This document shows positions 45,401-56,523 of a DNA stretch of 64,000 bases, in pieces. The DNA is from Litsea cubeba (lineage: Eukaryota > Streptophyta > Magnoliopsida > Laurales > Lauraceae). The stretch covers positions 2,013,689 to 2,077,688 of the forward strand of contig CM022946.1 of NCBI GenBank assembly GCA_012931725.1, in the 5' to 3' direction. The stretch's first letter is position 1; each line of letters starts with the position of its first letter. Made by a program: the position numbers and the translations under genes. The notes under the pieces are model-generated. The model saw only the letters and a program-made list of their open reading frames with translations, made no database searches and was not told the origin of the DNA.

Positions 45401-48400
45401 GCAAAATAATCTCTATCGTTTTACTTGCCTTTTCTCCCCAATTCAAAATTTGAAGATTTCACTCGAGATAAAATGGACTAAGATTATTTCATCAGTGAAT
45501 TGGGTAACAGACCAGCCGTCCATCAACAAGTGGGAAACATCCAAATTAAGCCTTAACAAGTGATAACTCAAGGTTATGAACATTTGCACCAGATAAATGT
45601 TCATAATCTTGCCCTATCAACTCAAGACACTGCCAAGTTGATTCAGGTTTGGACCTAACAAGAAAACTTGTAAATGTAAAAGCCAAGATGTCATGAACTG
45701 TTAAGTTTTTCATTGACTCAGAGAAGCCATAAAAATTAACATCAAAGTCTACCCCTCCCATCCCCTTCTTCCTCTTTGGTTTTTAGTAAGCTTTTAGATA
45801 CATACAGAAAAAAAAAGATTGTTAGTGGTTCTTTTTAATACCATCAACATCAACACATCTTTCACGATTAAAAACAAATATGTAAACTGTTTTAGATACT
45901 AATTTAGGTGTTGCTTGTTTCAACCAATCAGGGGTAAAAATCACTTTCTTTTAATTGTTCCATCATCCCTCAGCTATTCAGATTGGACCAGGGAAAAAAA
46001 GATTTCAAGATATTTTGCCCACCACATTTTCTTTTCCCGTATCAGTAAATTCAACATTTTTTTTCCTTGGTAGAAGCCTACAAAGAATTACCACTTTGCC
46101 CTTGCCAGTTCAAAAGGGAAAAAATGATTACTAAGAAAACTTTATTCAGTAGGAACCAAACACAACCTTATATTAAGACTTATTCCCATTTCTGTGATTG
46201 ATAAGTAATACCATACAAGTTTAAAGAGGAAGACTATGATGTCCTTGACAGAGACCAACAATTAGTATCCGGCACACTAAACCACAGAAGCCACATGTTA
46301 ACACAATCTAAATGATTTATCTGGCAGACCCCACCAAGGGCGAGCCAGACATCAGAGCCACACTAACTGATGAGTCCTAATTGTTGCTTCCACCAAACTT
46401 TTAATCATCAATAGAATATTTTCACTTTCCTCCTGACAATATTCTATTGCAGGTCACCAATCAAGGAATCCTAACAGTCCAAGAATAAAGTCTGAAATGG
46501 GGGATGGCCAATCCATGGTAGGGCACATCCAATGAAGTCACAACTGCCGACACATGAATAGCCTTCGATTTAAGGAAAATTTTCTAAAACTTTTCCTTGG
46601 CTTGTATGCATTTCCTAATTAATTCCTTAGTTTCATAAAGCTGTAAATGCTTTTCCAGTTATTGAATCCAAATTAGTTGAAATTTAATAAACTCATCCGT
46701 ATCACCTTGCCCACACTCACCCGAGTCAATATTTGGGTTCAACAATCCAAGTCTGATTCCTGAGATAGCAAACAATGAGTAAACCTCTTTAAGAGAACTC
46801 CATACAAGATTTTCCCAACTGCCAATAACAATAACAAATGAATACATAAGAATTGACATGTAGATCAAAATATTCATACATTTTATACACAATAAAATGT
46901 ATTGTGCATGAAATGTATTATAAAATTGTTTTGGAACTCCTAGAAATGTACAGATCTTGTTTTGCTTTTTCAATGGTGACCTTCAAAACCGAACAAAGGG
47001 CAATCCAACATTCCTTTAGAAGCATTTGAATTCAGCTGCTTACATGCGTAAGCAGCGATTTCCCATATATGCGGATCAGGAATCATAAGAGTGTACAATG
47101 AATACAGTTTACCACACTTTTGTACCAATGTTAATCACTTTCAATATTCCTATGCAATATACTTTCACAACTTTGGTTGCCAATATAAGTGTCAAAATGT
47201 TGGATGGGCCCACTATGCACATGTTTGCAAGTGCAGATTCTACCATACACACATCTTCAAAGGTGGGCCCAGTACTCATGTATTCGTACTATTGAGGCCC
47301 ATCATGAATACATCTACAAGAATGGGTCCCACCATACCCACATCTCATAGGGTGGCTCCCACCATACAGACATCTTCATGGGTCAGTTTTGTCCTGTAGT
47401 GATCTGCACATGGCTTTGTATCCCACAATACATACTACAGGAAGGCCCCATCTAAGGGCTGCAATTGGAGTCAATTTATGCATCACACATAAGTCTACAT
47501 GGGTAGGTTTCACCATGCACGCCTATACATGGATGGGATGACATCTCTATGCAGAGTCCAACAGACAAGTTTCAATGTGTGGGTCACATCATACACTTAT
47601 CCATGTGTAGATCCCACCTAAGGGTTGCAACTGGGAGCCTGTTTACCTGATTAAATAGACTCAACCAAAGAAATCAGTATAAAACATATTTTAGGATCCA
47701 TTTAACAATTGAGACTTGATTTGAGCCACTAGATCAAACTAATAATCGGGCTTCATGCAGATCTCATTAAGGACGTAAAAAAGCTGAACCTTGCTTAGCC
47801 TAACTTGAGATTGGCCAAATATTAATTGAGGAAGCCAAGCCAAGCTTGACATAGCGAATCATAATCAACCAGGCTAAGCAACATTTGAGCTTGGCTTGAA
47901 TATATAGAACATTCAAGCTCAAATATTTATAGGATATACTTATGATTATATATTAAAAACAAAATAGTTTCCCTTAAGCACTGCTTATGTGAAAACGATT
48001 GGAACACCGCTATGTATAGACCACTTTGAGCCACTACCAATCAAAGGGCAGGCAGGCACAGAAAGGCATATGAATAAATAAAGGATGCCTACACAAGAAG
48101 TGTGTGGTATGAATAGTTTGCATTTCAGAAAGAGTGAGCCTCACGTGCCAAATCAAGCGGTCAGCAATGTTAAGTCATCAGAAAACGCTCATTTCTTTTC
48201 CTTTTTTTTGGCAAAAAAAAGCTCCTAAATAAACTTAAGTTTCATGTGCTATGCATTAAAACTCATGTTATACCCCCATCAAAGTATTTTAAAAAGTTAT
48301 CAAATAAATGTATTATCAATTATGTAATGCATATATATACTGAGCCAAGCCAAACAAGATCTTAGCTTGAGCTTTGTTAATGAAGCAACTGACCTGAACC

Positions 48401-51400
48401 AACTAGCTTGCAAGCCAGCGTATCTTGTTAACATATACTTAGATCCAGTCAGAAGCATACCTAACAGCCCATGCACCCATATGCCAAACCATGCAAATAA
48501 TTTTAAGAAAATAGTTATAATATCGTGTAGCATGTGTTGGTATACAAAGTTCACAAACGAGGAAGTTGATTCCTTTTGCTATTCTTTGGTGCATTTGGAA
48601 AGAAAGAAATGATAGAATTTTCAGAAGTGTCTCCTCTACTTCGGAAGAGTTGGTTGCCTCGATCTCTTTGATGATTGCTAATTGGGCTTTGGTTAGAAAG
48701 GAGTTCTCGAATTTTAGTCTCAATGACATATTAGTCAATTGGGAAGCTTGTAAGAGGTGTGGTCGTTCTAAGGTGATGAAGTCCGTTCATTGGTCTCCTC
48801 CCCCTCTTGGTGTTCTTAAGTTCAACGTCGACGGTGCTGTTAGAGGTAAACCAGGGCCAGCAGAAATTGGTGGGGTACTTCCAAATGGTAAGGGAGAAGT
48901 TTTATTCATGTTCTCCAAGCATGTAGGGGTTTGTGACTCTAATACAGCAGAGGTTTTAGCGATTTTGGAAGCTCTTCATTGCTTTTCTAGAAACTTTCAT
49001 GGTGTTCTTATTGTGGAGAGTGACTCCTCTAATGCGATCGCTTGGGTGACTAATCGGAAGAGGAACCCATGGAAATTTCAATTCCTCTTTAATGAAATTC
49101 GGGCTTTATCTTCCTCAATCAATGTTCACTTCCGCCATGAGCTTAGAACAGCCAACTACTTTGCCGATGCTTTAGCTAAATAGTGGATTGAGAGGATGTC
49201 TCCTTGGGAGGGTATTATTTTGTAGTTTGCTTTGGTGGGGAACAACGCTCTTGTACCTAGTTGCTCTTTTCTCTTTTTGTGTTTCCTCTTTCTTTTATGT
49301 TCTTTATTATCTCTTCCTCTTTGTTACCCTTTTTTGTAACCTTCTTTTAATTAAATAAGCAGTTTCAGTTACCGTTCAAAAAAAAAAAACGAGCACTAAC
49401 CTAAATACTTAGAGTCATGGATCTAGATTAAGAGTGTCAATGGGCTAAGCCCAGCTTCAGTGCAGCCTAGATCCAGTCTATTTAGGCAGACCTTGACACA
49501 TATTTGGGTCTCATAGGTCAAAGTTGGGCACATGGTTAGGGTCTCAAACCCCTACTAGACGTGGGGTCGTAGGTCCTTTGAAACCTGATCAAGGATCAAA
49601 ATAGCAGTTGCGGTGGGCGTAACGGCCAGTGGCCAAAACGCGACGCAGCGGGAGAAACATAGTGGTGTGAATTTTTTAAGTGGTCAAAAGAATTTGAATC
49701 TTATATAACAACCAATCTTGTGCTTTTTTAGTGATTTGAAACCATATAAGGGTAGCAACAACTTCAGAAAATGCCATCGAGGAGAAGAGATAGGAAAAAC
49801 AATGTGTAAAATTAAAACCGATTGGCTCTACTAGGTTTTAGACCGTAGCACCACTATTTTCAAAATAGCGTAGCGGCCTCGACCGCTGCAGTCGATAATG
49901 TGGCCTTTACACTATGTAGCTACCGGTATTTTGAACCATGACCTTGATGATTCTTCCATTAAAAATCTTAAGGAATGTCTAGCAGTTCCTAAACTAGGAA
50001 TGGTCCATCCTGAAGGTCCCAAACCCAACCCCCTCCCCAGTCCCCCACCACCACAATAACACTTCTTTCTCTTCTCGTGCATTAGCACCACCCAAATGTG
50101 ACAATCATCCAAGTTGGTTATGTGAATAGGCCCTTAAATTGGTTATGCAAATTTTGGCATCTATCAAGCTTTTTCTAATAGCTACTATATGGACAACTTT
50201 GAGACCCTTAAAACAATAACAATCTTCATCGGATGGTTCCCTTTCTTTGCATACAGGCAGGCAATAGAAAGATTAATGCAGGACAGACCCATGATACATG
50301 GGTCAACAAAGTCCATTGGGCCAGCCCATTCAATTCATGTTTTACTTTATTTTATTTAGAGTTGTTTAAATGATTTATGTTTTAAATTTACTTAAGTGGA
50401 TGTTTTAATCTTGACCATCAAAGTGTTTAGAGGGGTAAAATTAGTCTTAGGGTTTTTCTTATGCTCATATATATATTGAAAAGATTCTTATGCTCATATA
50501 TTGATGTAATGCCTCCTTTTACCCTTAGACAATTATTAATGAAAAGAAAAGTTTGAGCACTTTTGCTGTCTCCAATCTCTCCTGCGATGGAACGGCACAA
50601 TGCCATGGGCGCGAAGGCTCAGACTCTAGGTGTGAAGCCCTATCGCCACACCTCTTTCTTCCAGTCCAAAAGCACGATAGAGTATTGAAAGATGGACTTG
50701 GACTCCAAACTTGCATAAGTCCACTCCAAATCGGCCCATTCACATCCTTAATCTGGATCCTAAGGACAATACAACCAGATCTGGAACCATCATGTATGAA
50801 CATATTATGACCTTGGTTTGAGTTCAAATCCAAATCCAGCATGGACCAAACCTGAATCAGAACCCCTAGTCCCACCACACATGTTTCCTTGGGTGAGACC
50901 CACCATTCATATATCCCCATGAGTGGTGCCAATCCTACACATCTCCTTGGTAGGCTCCACCATTCAAGTATCCGCGATCAGAGCCCACCATGCACATGTC
51001 TCCATGAGTGGATCTCACCACATCTCCATGGATGGGTCCCAGCATGGACATGTCTCCATGTGCAGTATGTCAATATCGTGCGAGCATACATAGTATTTTC
51101 AATTCAAAGGGAGATTATGCTTTTTTGTGGCCCGAAATCCATAAGGTTAGTTATGTAGCAATAGATATCTAAATACTAAGTTATATAAGGAAGTTCTACA
51201 AGATGTGATGGGAAACCCTCCAATCCAATAACTGCTTACAAATGTAAGTAGCTAGCGCGTGTATCTTGATGTAGATAAACATGTCCAAAGTGCTCTCATA
51301 TTCCATTGTTTAGGAATATATCCCAAATTGGATGCATACAAGAACCAACCACTCTATCTAAAGGCATAGATGTTTCTATCTTTCATCCAGACAGATTTTG

Positions 51401-54400
51401 GGCACCATGAATTGGAAGTGGTTTAGGTTTCCCCAACAACTCTAAAGTCATTGATATAGATCATGAAAGTCCCAACAAAGAATAACCACCTTTTTTGTTG
51501 GAAACATCCTTACAACAAGCAATTGATCCATGGGAACACCCTCAATTGAAATATTATTTCAAGTTTTATATGATCTTTTGGAATACCTAGCAGGTACAAC
51601 TTACATGCATCCATGAGCACACCAAATGCCAGAACGATTGAGGACAGACCAAAGAGCATGGAAGTGTGGCTCCAACCCATATGACTAGATAGGGTACTGC
51701 CTCAAATTAAATAAAAAATTACAAAAACCAAACCCATATGTGCGCTCTGTAACACACTAAACTGGGCAAGGAAAGATATCATTTTTTACTTAGTTTGCTT
51801 TAAGAACTGTAAGGATTAGTTTGCTTTAACAGCTGTAAGGAATAAGGATACCATTTTTTTAATGGAAAACATGACTTGAATCCGCAACCTCAAGGTTGCA
51901 ATAGAGCGTACCTTACCCTTGTGCCCCGTGCTCGTCCCAAAGAGGAAGTAGTACATCTAAAATAGATCTCCATATGCTTCAACACAAGTTCCACAGTAAG
52001 AACACATGTATGACATGACACATGTAGCTAGATGGTGCATTACCCTCTGCCAGGATGAAACCATTTTCTACATGGTATCAAGGCAATCCAATTAGAAGGA
52101 CCATGCTTGCAAAGATGGAGGTTCAGCCCATGGGGGTAGTGACAAAATGTTCCCAGTGAATGACAACGATTTTAAAGGAGAACATGGTGATGGTACACAA
52201 GGGTTGGTCAGATGTGTAGAGAACCGCATTAGTAAGTGGTGGATGGAGTCTCACACTCATACAATCAACATAACCATGTGATTTGGGTGTTTTGAAAGCT
52301 GATTTTTATAGACCAATGTTTTATTCATTGTACATCTCACAAGGCTAGAACAACTGGATGGGAATGAGACTTCACCTAGCCCATCCATGTGATTGCCCAC
52401 CCATCCTATCCACCCCCCATGAATTAGCACCCTCTGAGCTGATACTGAAAAAACATCATCGCACCAGCTTAGATTATGTGTCTATATCTATTGAAACTAT
52501 CTTCCTTCTTTTTAAAAGGTAACACTAATTCAAACTATAAAAAAGGCAGAGGGGAAAAATGTGTCTAATTGATTTCAAGAAGAGAATATAAGATAAACTG
52601 CAAATGCATGGATCAACCTACCACAACCTCCTCTGTACATGACTGAAGGCCCCCATTTAATGCACTGGGTTCAACTCTTTATTATCAAGGGCATCAAGTT
52701 TTCATCTTTCATCTTCCTTTATTGTAGTTCATCTATTAACAGATAAGTATCTAGCAAATGCACACAACAACTAGAATCTTATAAGAATACAAACACAGAC
52801 CATATGGTAATGGTTATGGAACATTAATACATTCTCTTTCATTCATTATGGGGTGTTAACTATCATAAAAAGATACATCATATAGGCTACCTTAAGAAAT
52901 GCACAATGGTGCTCATGTTATTACCATCACATGCACAATGTGATCATGTCTATTGTGATTATAGATGGGAAAATAATGAAATGATGTAACCATGGAATTA
53001 CATGAAAACAATCAATAATACGCAAGTGTGTGCAAGTGCATACACTTCAACATAATAGCCTTTATGATTAATGCAACAAAAGCAAATAATACAATGAACT
53101 TTTATGCACAGAAAACAATCTTCTCTAATAAGCAGAGATGCAGAGATCAACAATAATCTCATCAGGAAAGAACAGTGATGCTACAGTATTTTTTATTCTT
53201 TAAATAAGTGAGAATGAGTATATATCACAATATTATCTATCAAGACAAAGTTGAAGTAAACATGCAACATCAATGAGTGGTACAAAATGAATATCAAATG
53301 TGGTAACATTTAAAAAAGAAAAGAAAAGTGGATCCTTATTTTCTTGAAAGAAAATGTATTTGATGTCCACATGAGAATGCATGTGCAAGTTTCACATGGG
53401 AAAATATAGCAAACCAACAAACTAAATCAGATAAAATGAATCAATTCTAACCCCAAGTGAAGTAAACACAACATCAGTACAACAGAGACCATGCAAAAAA
53501 GACACATTTCATTTGAATAAAATTTACTTTTTTTTAATGGTATATAAAGAAAAAATTAACCTAACCCAAATATGAACAAGAAGCCTAATGACGCCTTCCA
53601 TAGGCCCCTGGTGTGAGCTTTCAAGAAACACTGGAACCAACAAATTTACGACTAAAACATACATGGAAGAAGCAATACCAAGCCTAGAAGACCCATAAAT
53701 GCGAGGTCTTGGCCATGTATATAATTCCACATGACTACGAGGATGGCATTTTACAAACTCGCCAAACCAACCCGCAACCCAAGAAGCAATACCAAGCCCA
53801 GGAGACCCATAAATGCGAGGTCTTGGCCATGAATACGCATTGGAAATGCATTAGAAAAAAAACACTTAGTGTTTGTGCCAATCAGACTCAGTTCTTGGTT
53901 CTGTAGAGTTGTTATTCATGTCTGATCACCATAGGACATCAAATGTCATTTTCTTCTTCCTTTTTTTTTTTTGTGTGTGTGCGCGTGCGCACACTCTCCC
54001 ACTTGTAATAGATACTTGCCACATTTCTGTGTGAGTTCTACTTGTTAAAAGATAATAGAGGGGAAACTATGAAGATGAAAGGAATTCCCTGCGAAGGGCT
54101 ACCGTATGAAGGAGGTTGCATGAATAAATGATACAATGATTACCATATAAAAGTGGAGGAGGGGGGCCCAAACACAGTTTTTTCATGGTGTTGCTAGTGC
54201 TATATTGGAGTCCATTCATTGTTTGGGGTCTAATGGCATGTTGTGGGAAGATAAAGGAGACACGAAAGGGGAATTGTAGACTTCGAAGACAGACTTAATT
54301 CAAGCATACAATCCAATTGGCACACATGAGAGGATAATTAGAACTCATATTGCTAACTTCAAAGTATCCAATGGATATGGATTTCAAGGCTTCGATAATG

Positions 54401-55650
54401 ACAATGAAATACAGGAAAAATAGGATATATTGCCAATCCATATATGTCATTAGTAGCATGTCATGGTATGATTGAAACAAAGCACGAGTTCCATCTTAAG
54501 TTTCAAGCTGTATAGAGAATCTGAAACAACATTAAAAGGCAATCCAGTTTCTTCTTGTTAACCCCATGTAAGTAAATGCTCCCGTTACCAATCTTGAAAA
54601 TCATCACCCGCCATAATTTTGGGCAAAGCAATTGGACAATCAAAACAAATCTCAAAAATTCCACAAGCACATACTCCTGAAGACATATCTAACAGCAAAA
54701 TCTATAACAATTTCTCAGCATTTTAGCCTATAAAAATCTAAAACCTACATGCTAAACAATCCCAAAAAAAAAAAAAATCACTTAGATGGAAAATGAGAAA
54801 ACCCCCAAATCATGATTTCACAGAGGCAAAACAAATACATACCAACAGGTTAAGAAAAATCAGATCAAGAACCAACAACAAGAAACACAAAAGATCCCAC
54901 CAAAAATCAATAACACCCCAAATAAATAATTGGGCGTGGCAAAACAAAACAAATCTAAGCACTTACATTGTGATGACCCGGATATGGACCATGCTGCATC
55001 ATATGCGGTGGCGGCGGCTGCTGGTGCTGGTGCACGTGCCCGTGCCCGTGCCCGAACCCTCCACCCTTCTCATGCCACTGTCGCTCCTGCATCGCCCTCT
55101 CCGCAGCATCCATCGTCCCCGCAAACTGGGTGAGCTGCGAAAGCGCAGCAACGGCCGCCGCAGCCGCTGGGTTCAGCCCGGAGTGCGTTGGGTACGATCC
55201 CTGCTGGTCCGGGACAGGGGCATAGGCAGCCTGTTGGTCTTGGGCGGGGGCGTAAGCGCTCTGTTGGTCCTGCGCAGGGGCATACGAGCCGGGCGGTGCG
55301 GCGGCGATCATCTGGGAGGGGTCAGGAGGTGGGGCTTGGGTCTGGAGGTTTGGGTCTTGATAGGGGTTGGAGGAATAGTCATAGTAAGCGTAGGGTTGTG
55401 GTTGGGGTTGGGGTTGTGGTTGGTGTTGGGGGTATTGGTAGGTTTGGGGGTAAGAATAGTAAGAGGCATTTGGATCATAGGCTTGGGCTTGGGAGGGATC
55501 ATAGGCTTGTTGTTGCTGGGGTTGTTGTTGTTGTTGTTGCTGCTGCTGCTGCTGTGTTTGATCCTGTTGTTGTTGTTGTTGTTGTTGCTGGTATTGTTGG
55601 TATTGGGCAAGGAGTTGTTGTTGGGATTCAGAGAGAGATGAGTAATCCAT
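38082..55650 (-). CDS. Glutamine-rich protein with two U1-type C2H2 zinc fingers, split by a 15.55 kb intron
   Basis: Two exons join in phase 0: exon 1 at 55650-54967 (228 codons, donor GTAAGT) and exon 2 at 39416-38082 (acceptor TTCTGCAG), giving 672 residues. Exon 1 starts MDYSSLSESQQQLLAQY and has a Gln tract (about residues 20-50), a Tyr/Pro/Gln-rich part and the conserved ALSQLTQFAGTMDAAERAM. Exon 2 starts with an Arg/Gly-rich segment (AGRPPFRGGGRRGGG). Two fingers with spacing C-x2-C-x12-H-x5-H follow, near residues 328-350 and 489-511 (CEICRVEC..., CALCNIMC...). U1-type fingers usually bind double-stranded RNA or RNA-protein complexes, so a nuclear RNA-binding role is likely but inferred. 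Plant homologues with the same order of parts are known to me as uncharacterised zinc-finger proteins, which supports the join. A small extra exon inside the intron cannot be excluded. Confidence 0.85.
39838..40015. repeat. Imperfect tandem duplication, about 104-base offset
   Basis: ATGCAAGCATATAGATAGCAGGTG...CTCCTAACAATCTCAAGACA, read in pieces (39,838-), recurs as ACAAGCAAGCACATGGATAGGAGGTG...CTCCTAACAATCTCATGACA (39,940-). Confidence 0.7.
41900..43320 (+). pseudogene. Decayed LINE 3' end (zinc-binding and RNase H parts)
   Basis: Pieces in L1 order are readable in several frames. The zinc-binding region after reverse transcriptase gives DRRQWMSSMDGSFSV and LWRIRAPPIVSFWV (42,236-42,345). 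RNase H pieces follow: WNPPPVGRVKLYFDGNI near 42,745, VADNSSCIIQWASG near 42,955 and EVNLLANKQSQ near 43,070. An A-rich tail lies at about 43,286-43,320. Stops and frameshifts are frequent. The 5' border is uncertain and may lie upstream. Confidence 0.7.
43497..43613 (+). mobile_element. SINE-like segment with poly(A)
   Basis: A B-box-like GGGTTCAAGTC (43,548-43,558) follows a degenerate A box, and a 17-base A run lies at about 43,596-43,612. No target duplication was found. Confidence 0.45.
47190..47640. repeat. Degenerate ~30-base minisatellite, locus 1
   Basis: Units resembling GTGGGCCCACCATACACACAT plus about ten further bases follow one another about every 27-32 bases. They are strongly diverged, and the array weakens after about 47,400. 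The open frames at 47,091-47,399 are by-products. Confidence 0.65.
48555..49389 (+). mobile_element. 5'-truncated L1-type LINE with intact RNase H domain
   Basis: The open frame to 49,183 encodes the C-terminal end of a LINE ORF2 protein. An FAILWCIWKERNDRIF segment is followed by WSPPPLGVLKFNVDGAV. The RNase H acidic residues are in place: Asp in NVDGA, Glu in AEVLAILEAL, Asp in VESDSSNAI and Asp in YFADALAK. After the stop comes a 200-base 3' untranslated part and 12 A residues (49,378-49,389). AAACGAG occurs at the left border and overlapping the A tail, a possible short target duplication. It lies inside the zinc-finger gene's intron on the opposite strand. The open frame has no internal stop, so the insertion is probably young. 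Confidence 0.85.
49591..49940. mobile_element. Degenerate hAT-like element related to 19,856-20,878
   Basis: The right end, read inward, is CATGGTTCAAAATACCGG, matching the terminus CATGGTTTAAAATATCGG at 19,856 at 16 of 18 positions. The left end (AAGGATCAAAATAGC) is diverged. Internal words such as GCGTAACGGCC and CGCGACGCAG are GC-rich like those of the other element. The 8-base flanks do not match cleanly. Confidence 0.5.
50885..51070. repeat. Degenerate ~30-base minisatellite, locus 2
   Basis: Units resembling CCCACCATGCACATGTCTCC plus about twelve further bases repeat about every 30-35 bases. They share CCACCAT-CACAT and GTGG words with the array at 47,190, 3.7 kb away in the same intron. 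Confidence 0.65.
51857..51955 (-). mobile_element. SINE-like fragment
   Basis: On the minus strand GGGGCACAAGGGTAAGG (A-box-like) is followed by GGTTGCGGATTCAAGTC (B-box-like), and a short A-rich stretch lies at the far side. No target duplication was found. Just upstream lies a short tandem duplication of TTAGTTTGCTTTAA-A-CTGTAAGGA (51,788-51,841). Confidence 0.4.
53667..53834. repeat. Direct repeat, 114-base offset
   Basis: AAGAAGCAATACCAAGCC...AGACCCATAAATGCGAGG (from 53,667) recurs from 53,781 with two changes and continues TCTTGGCCATG in both. The first unit is longer by the intervening 58 bases. Confidence 0.85.
54967..55650 (-). CDS. Exon 1 of the U1-type zinc-finger gene
   Basis: It encodes residues 1-228: the Gln-rich start, low-complexity Tyr/Gln/Pro sequence, the conserved Ala-rich helix around SGLNPAAAAAVAALSQLTQF, and a His/Gln/Pro-rich end (GHGHGHVHQHQQPPPPHMMQ). 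The ATG at 55650 follows a pyrimidine-rich leader. Confidence 0.9.
55507..55590. repeat. CAA/CAG microsatellite encoding the Gln tract
   Basis: Two runs of CAA and CAG codons (minus strand), 55,507-55,556 and 55,565-55,590, encode most of the Gln tract of the zinc-finger protein. Pure CAG and CAA blocks suggest that length may vary between individuals. Confidence 0.85.
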
Positions 55651-56162
55651 GAGGAAGAGAAAAAGGGAGAAAAGGAGAAGGAGATGTGAATGTGAATGTG
55701 AAATGGCGATGGGAAAGGAGGAAGAAAAGGGTAGGGTTTTTCTATGTATGTTGTTGGTTGATGAAGGGTGAGAAGCAGCAGATATGTTATGAAGTAGGGG
55801 AAGGGCAAGTGGACATTGGATGCATCATACATGATAAAGTCTAGAGTTAAGACTACCCCCAAATAGGTCAATACTGAAAAATGGATTCGACCCAGAAATT
55901 TTTGGGGATGGGTGAGGGAGTTGGACCCATTTTGGGTTCAAGGTCAGGGCCTAGTGGATGGACCTTGGTGGAATTTGGTTGATTGAGTCCATTGGGGTTA
56001 ATATGTAATAATTATATTTGTAGGGTTGTTTTCCCTTGCTATAGTACTTACAAGTTTTAAGAAATGTATTTTTAAAATCGGCTAAAAATGAAAAAAATTA
56101 CCTTGTGTCCCAACCACCTTCACTGAGACAAAAGAAAATGAAAATAAATAAAGGGAAATATT
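55651..56162. other. 5' flank of the zinc-finger gene
   Basis: On the minus strand the leader next to the ATG is pyrimidine-rich (CCTTTCTCCC-type). No clear TATA box is visible. Nothing coding is supported: the frame at 55,871-55,308 is a shadow of exon 1. Confidence 0.5.
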
Positions 56163-56523
56163 CAAGTGAGAACTAGTTCTCACCAATTATATGAGAACTT
56201 TTTTACGGGGCCCAACTAGCAACCCATCCAAACCTAGTAACTAATAGGGAACCCCCTGATAGTCACATATCTTAAGGATCGACACACATCCGGATGGATT
56301 GAACCGTTGGATTGAGGGTTGAATATTTTTTTTGAATATGAAGCCATTAAATTTGTGGGCCACGGATGAAGGGATTAGGGGCATGGGTTTGGGGTCAAAC
56401 TTGATACTTAGGGTCGTCTCACATAGATCTTTCAATCCCCCCTGGTCCCATCCCCAAATGGGGCCCACAATTGGGCCCTATAAAAAAGTTCTCATATAAT
56501 ATGTGAGAACTAGTTCTCACCTG
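56163..56523. mobile_element. Non-autonomous TIR element with palindromic ends
   Basis: Inverted repeats of about 53 bases (5 mismatches) bound a 361-base segment. Each contains the perfect 18-base palindrome GTGAGAACTAGTTCTCAC (56166-56183 and 56503-56520), then TTATATGAGAACTTTTTTA and a GGGCCC block. AATATT flanks both sides (56157-56162 and 56524-56529) and is a possible 6-base target duplication, though it is itself a palindrome. The interior has ACCGTTGGATTGA. Superfamily unknown. Confidence 0.7.

Larger units (their letters stand above)
39417..54966 (-). other. 15,550-base intron of the zinc-finger gene
   Basis: The donor GTAAGT lies at 54966-54961 and the acceptor CTGCAG at 39422-39417. 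The intron contains two LINE 3' ends (to 43,320 and 49,389, both on the opposite strand to the gene), SINE-like pieces, a hAT-like element and a degenerate minisatellite at two places. It also holds tandem duplications. I see no other protein gene in it. The length is the inferred distance between recognised exons, so an unrecognised small exon would divide it. Confidence 0.75.

Noticed and set aside
50525..50932. 135-codon minus-strand frame in the zinc-finger intron
   Set aside because: No domain, no splice or homology support; it overlaps the minisatellite edge.
54793..55641. 282-codon plus-strand frame with a hydrophobic Leu-rich end, resembling a membrane protein
   Set aside because: The Leu/Val run is the complement of the CAA/CAG repeat, and the frame crosses the real splice site of the zinc-finger gene.
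55188..55652. Long plus-strand open frames over the zinc-finger exon 1, rich in Leu, Val or Gly
   Set aside because: They are the complement of the Gln/Pro repeat region. The minus-strand frame has a proper start, conserved motifs and a matching splice donor.
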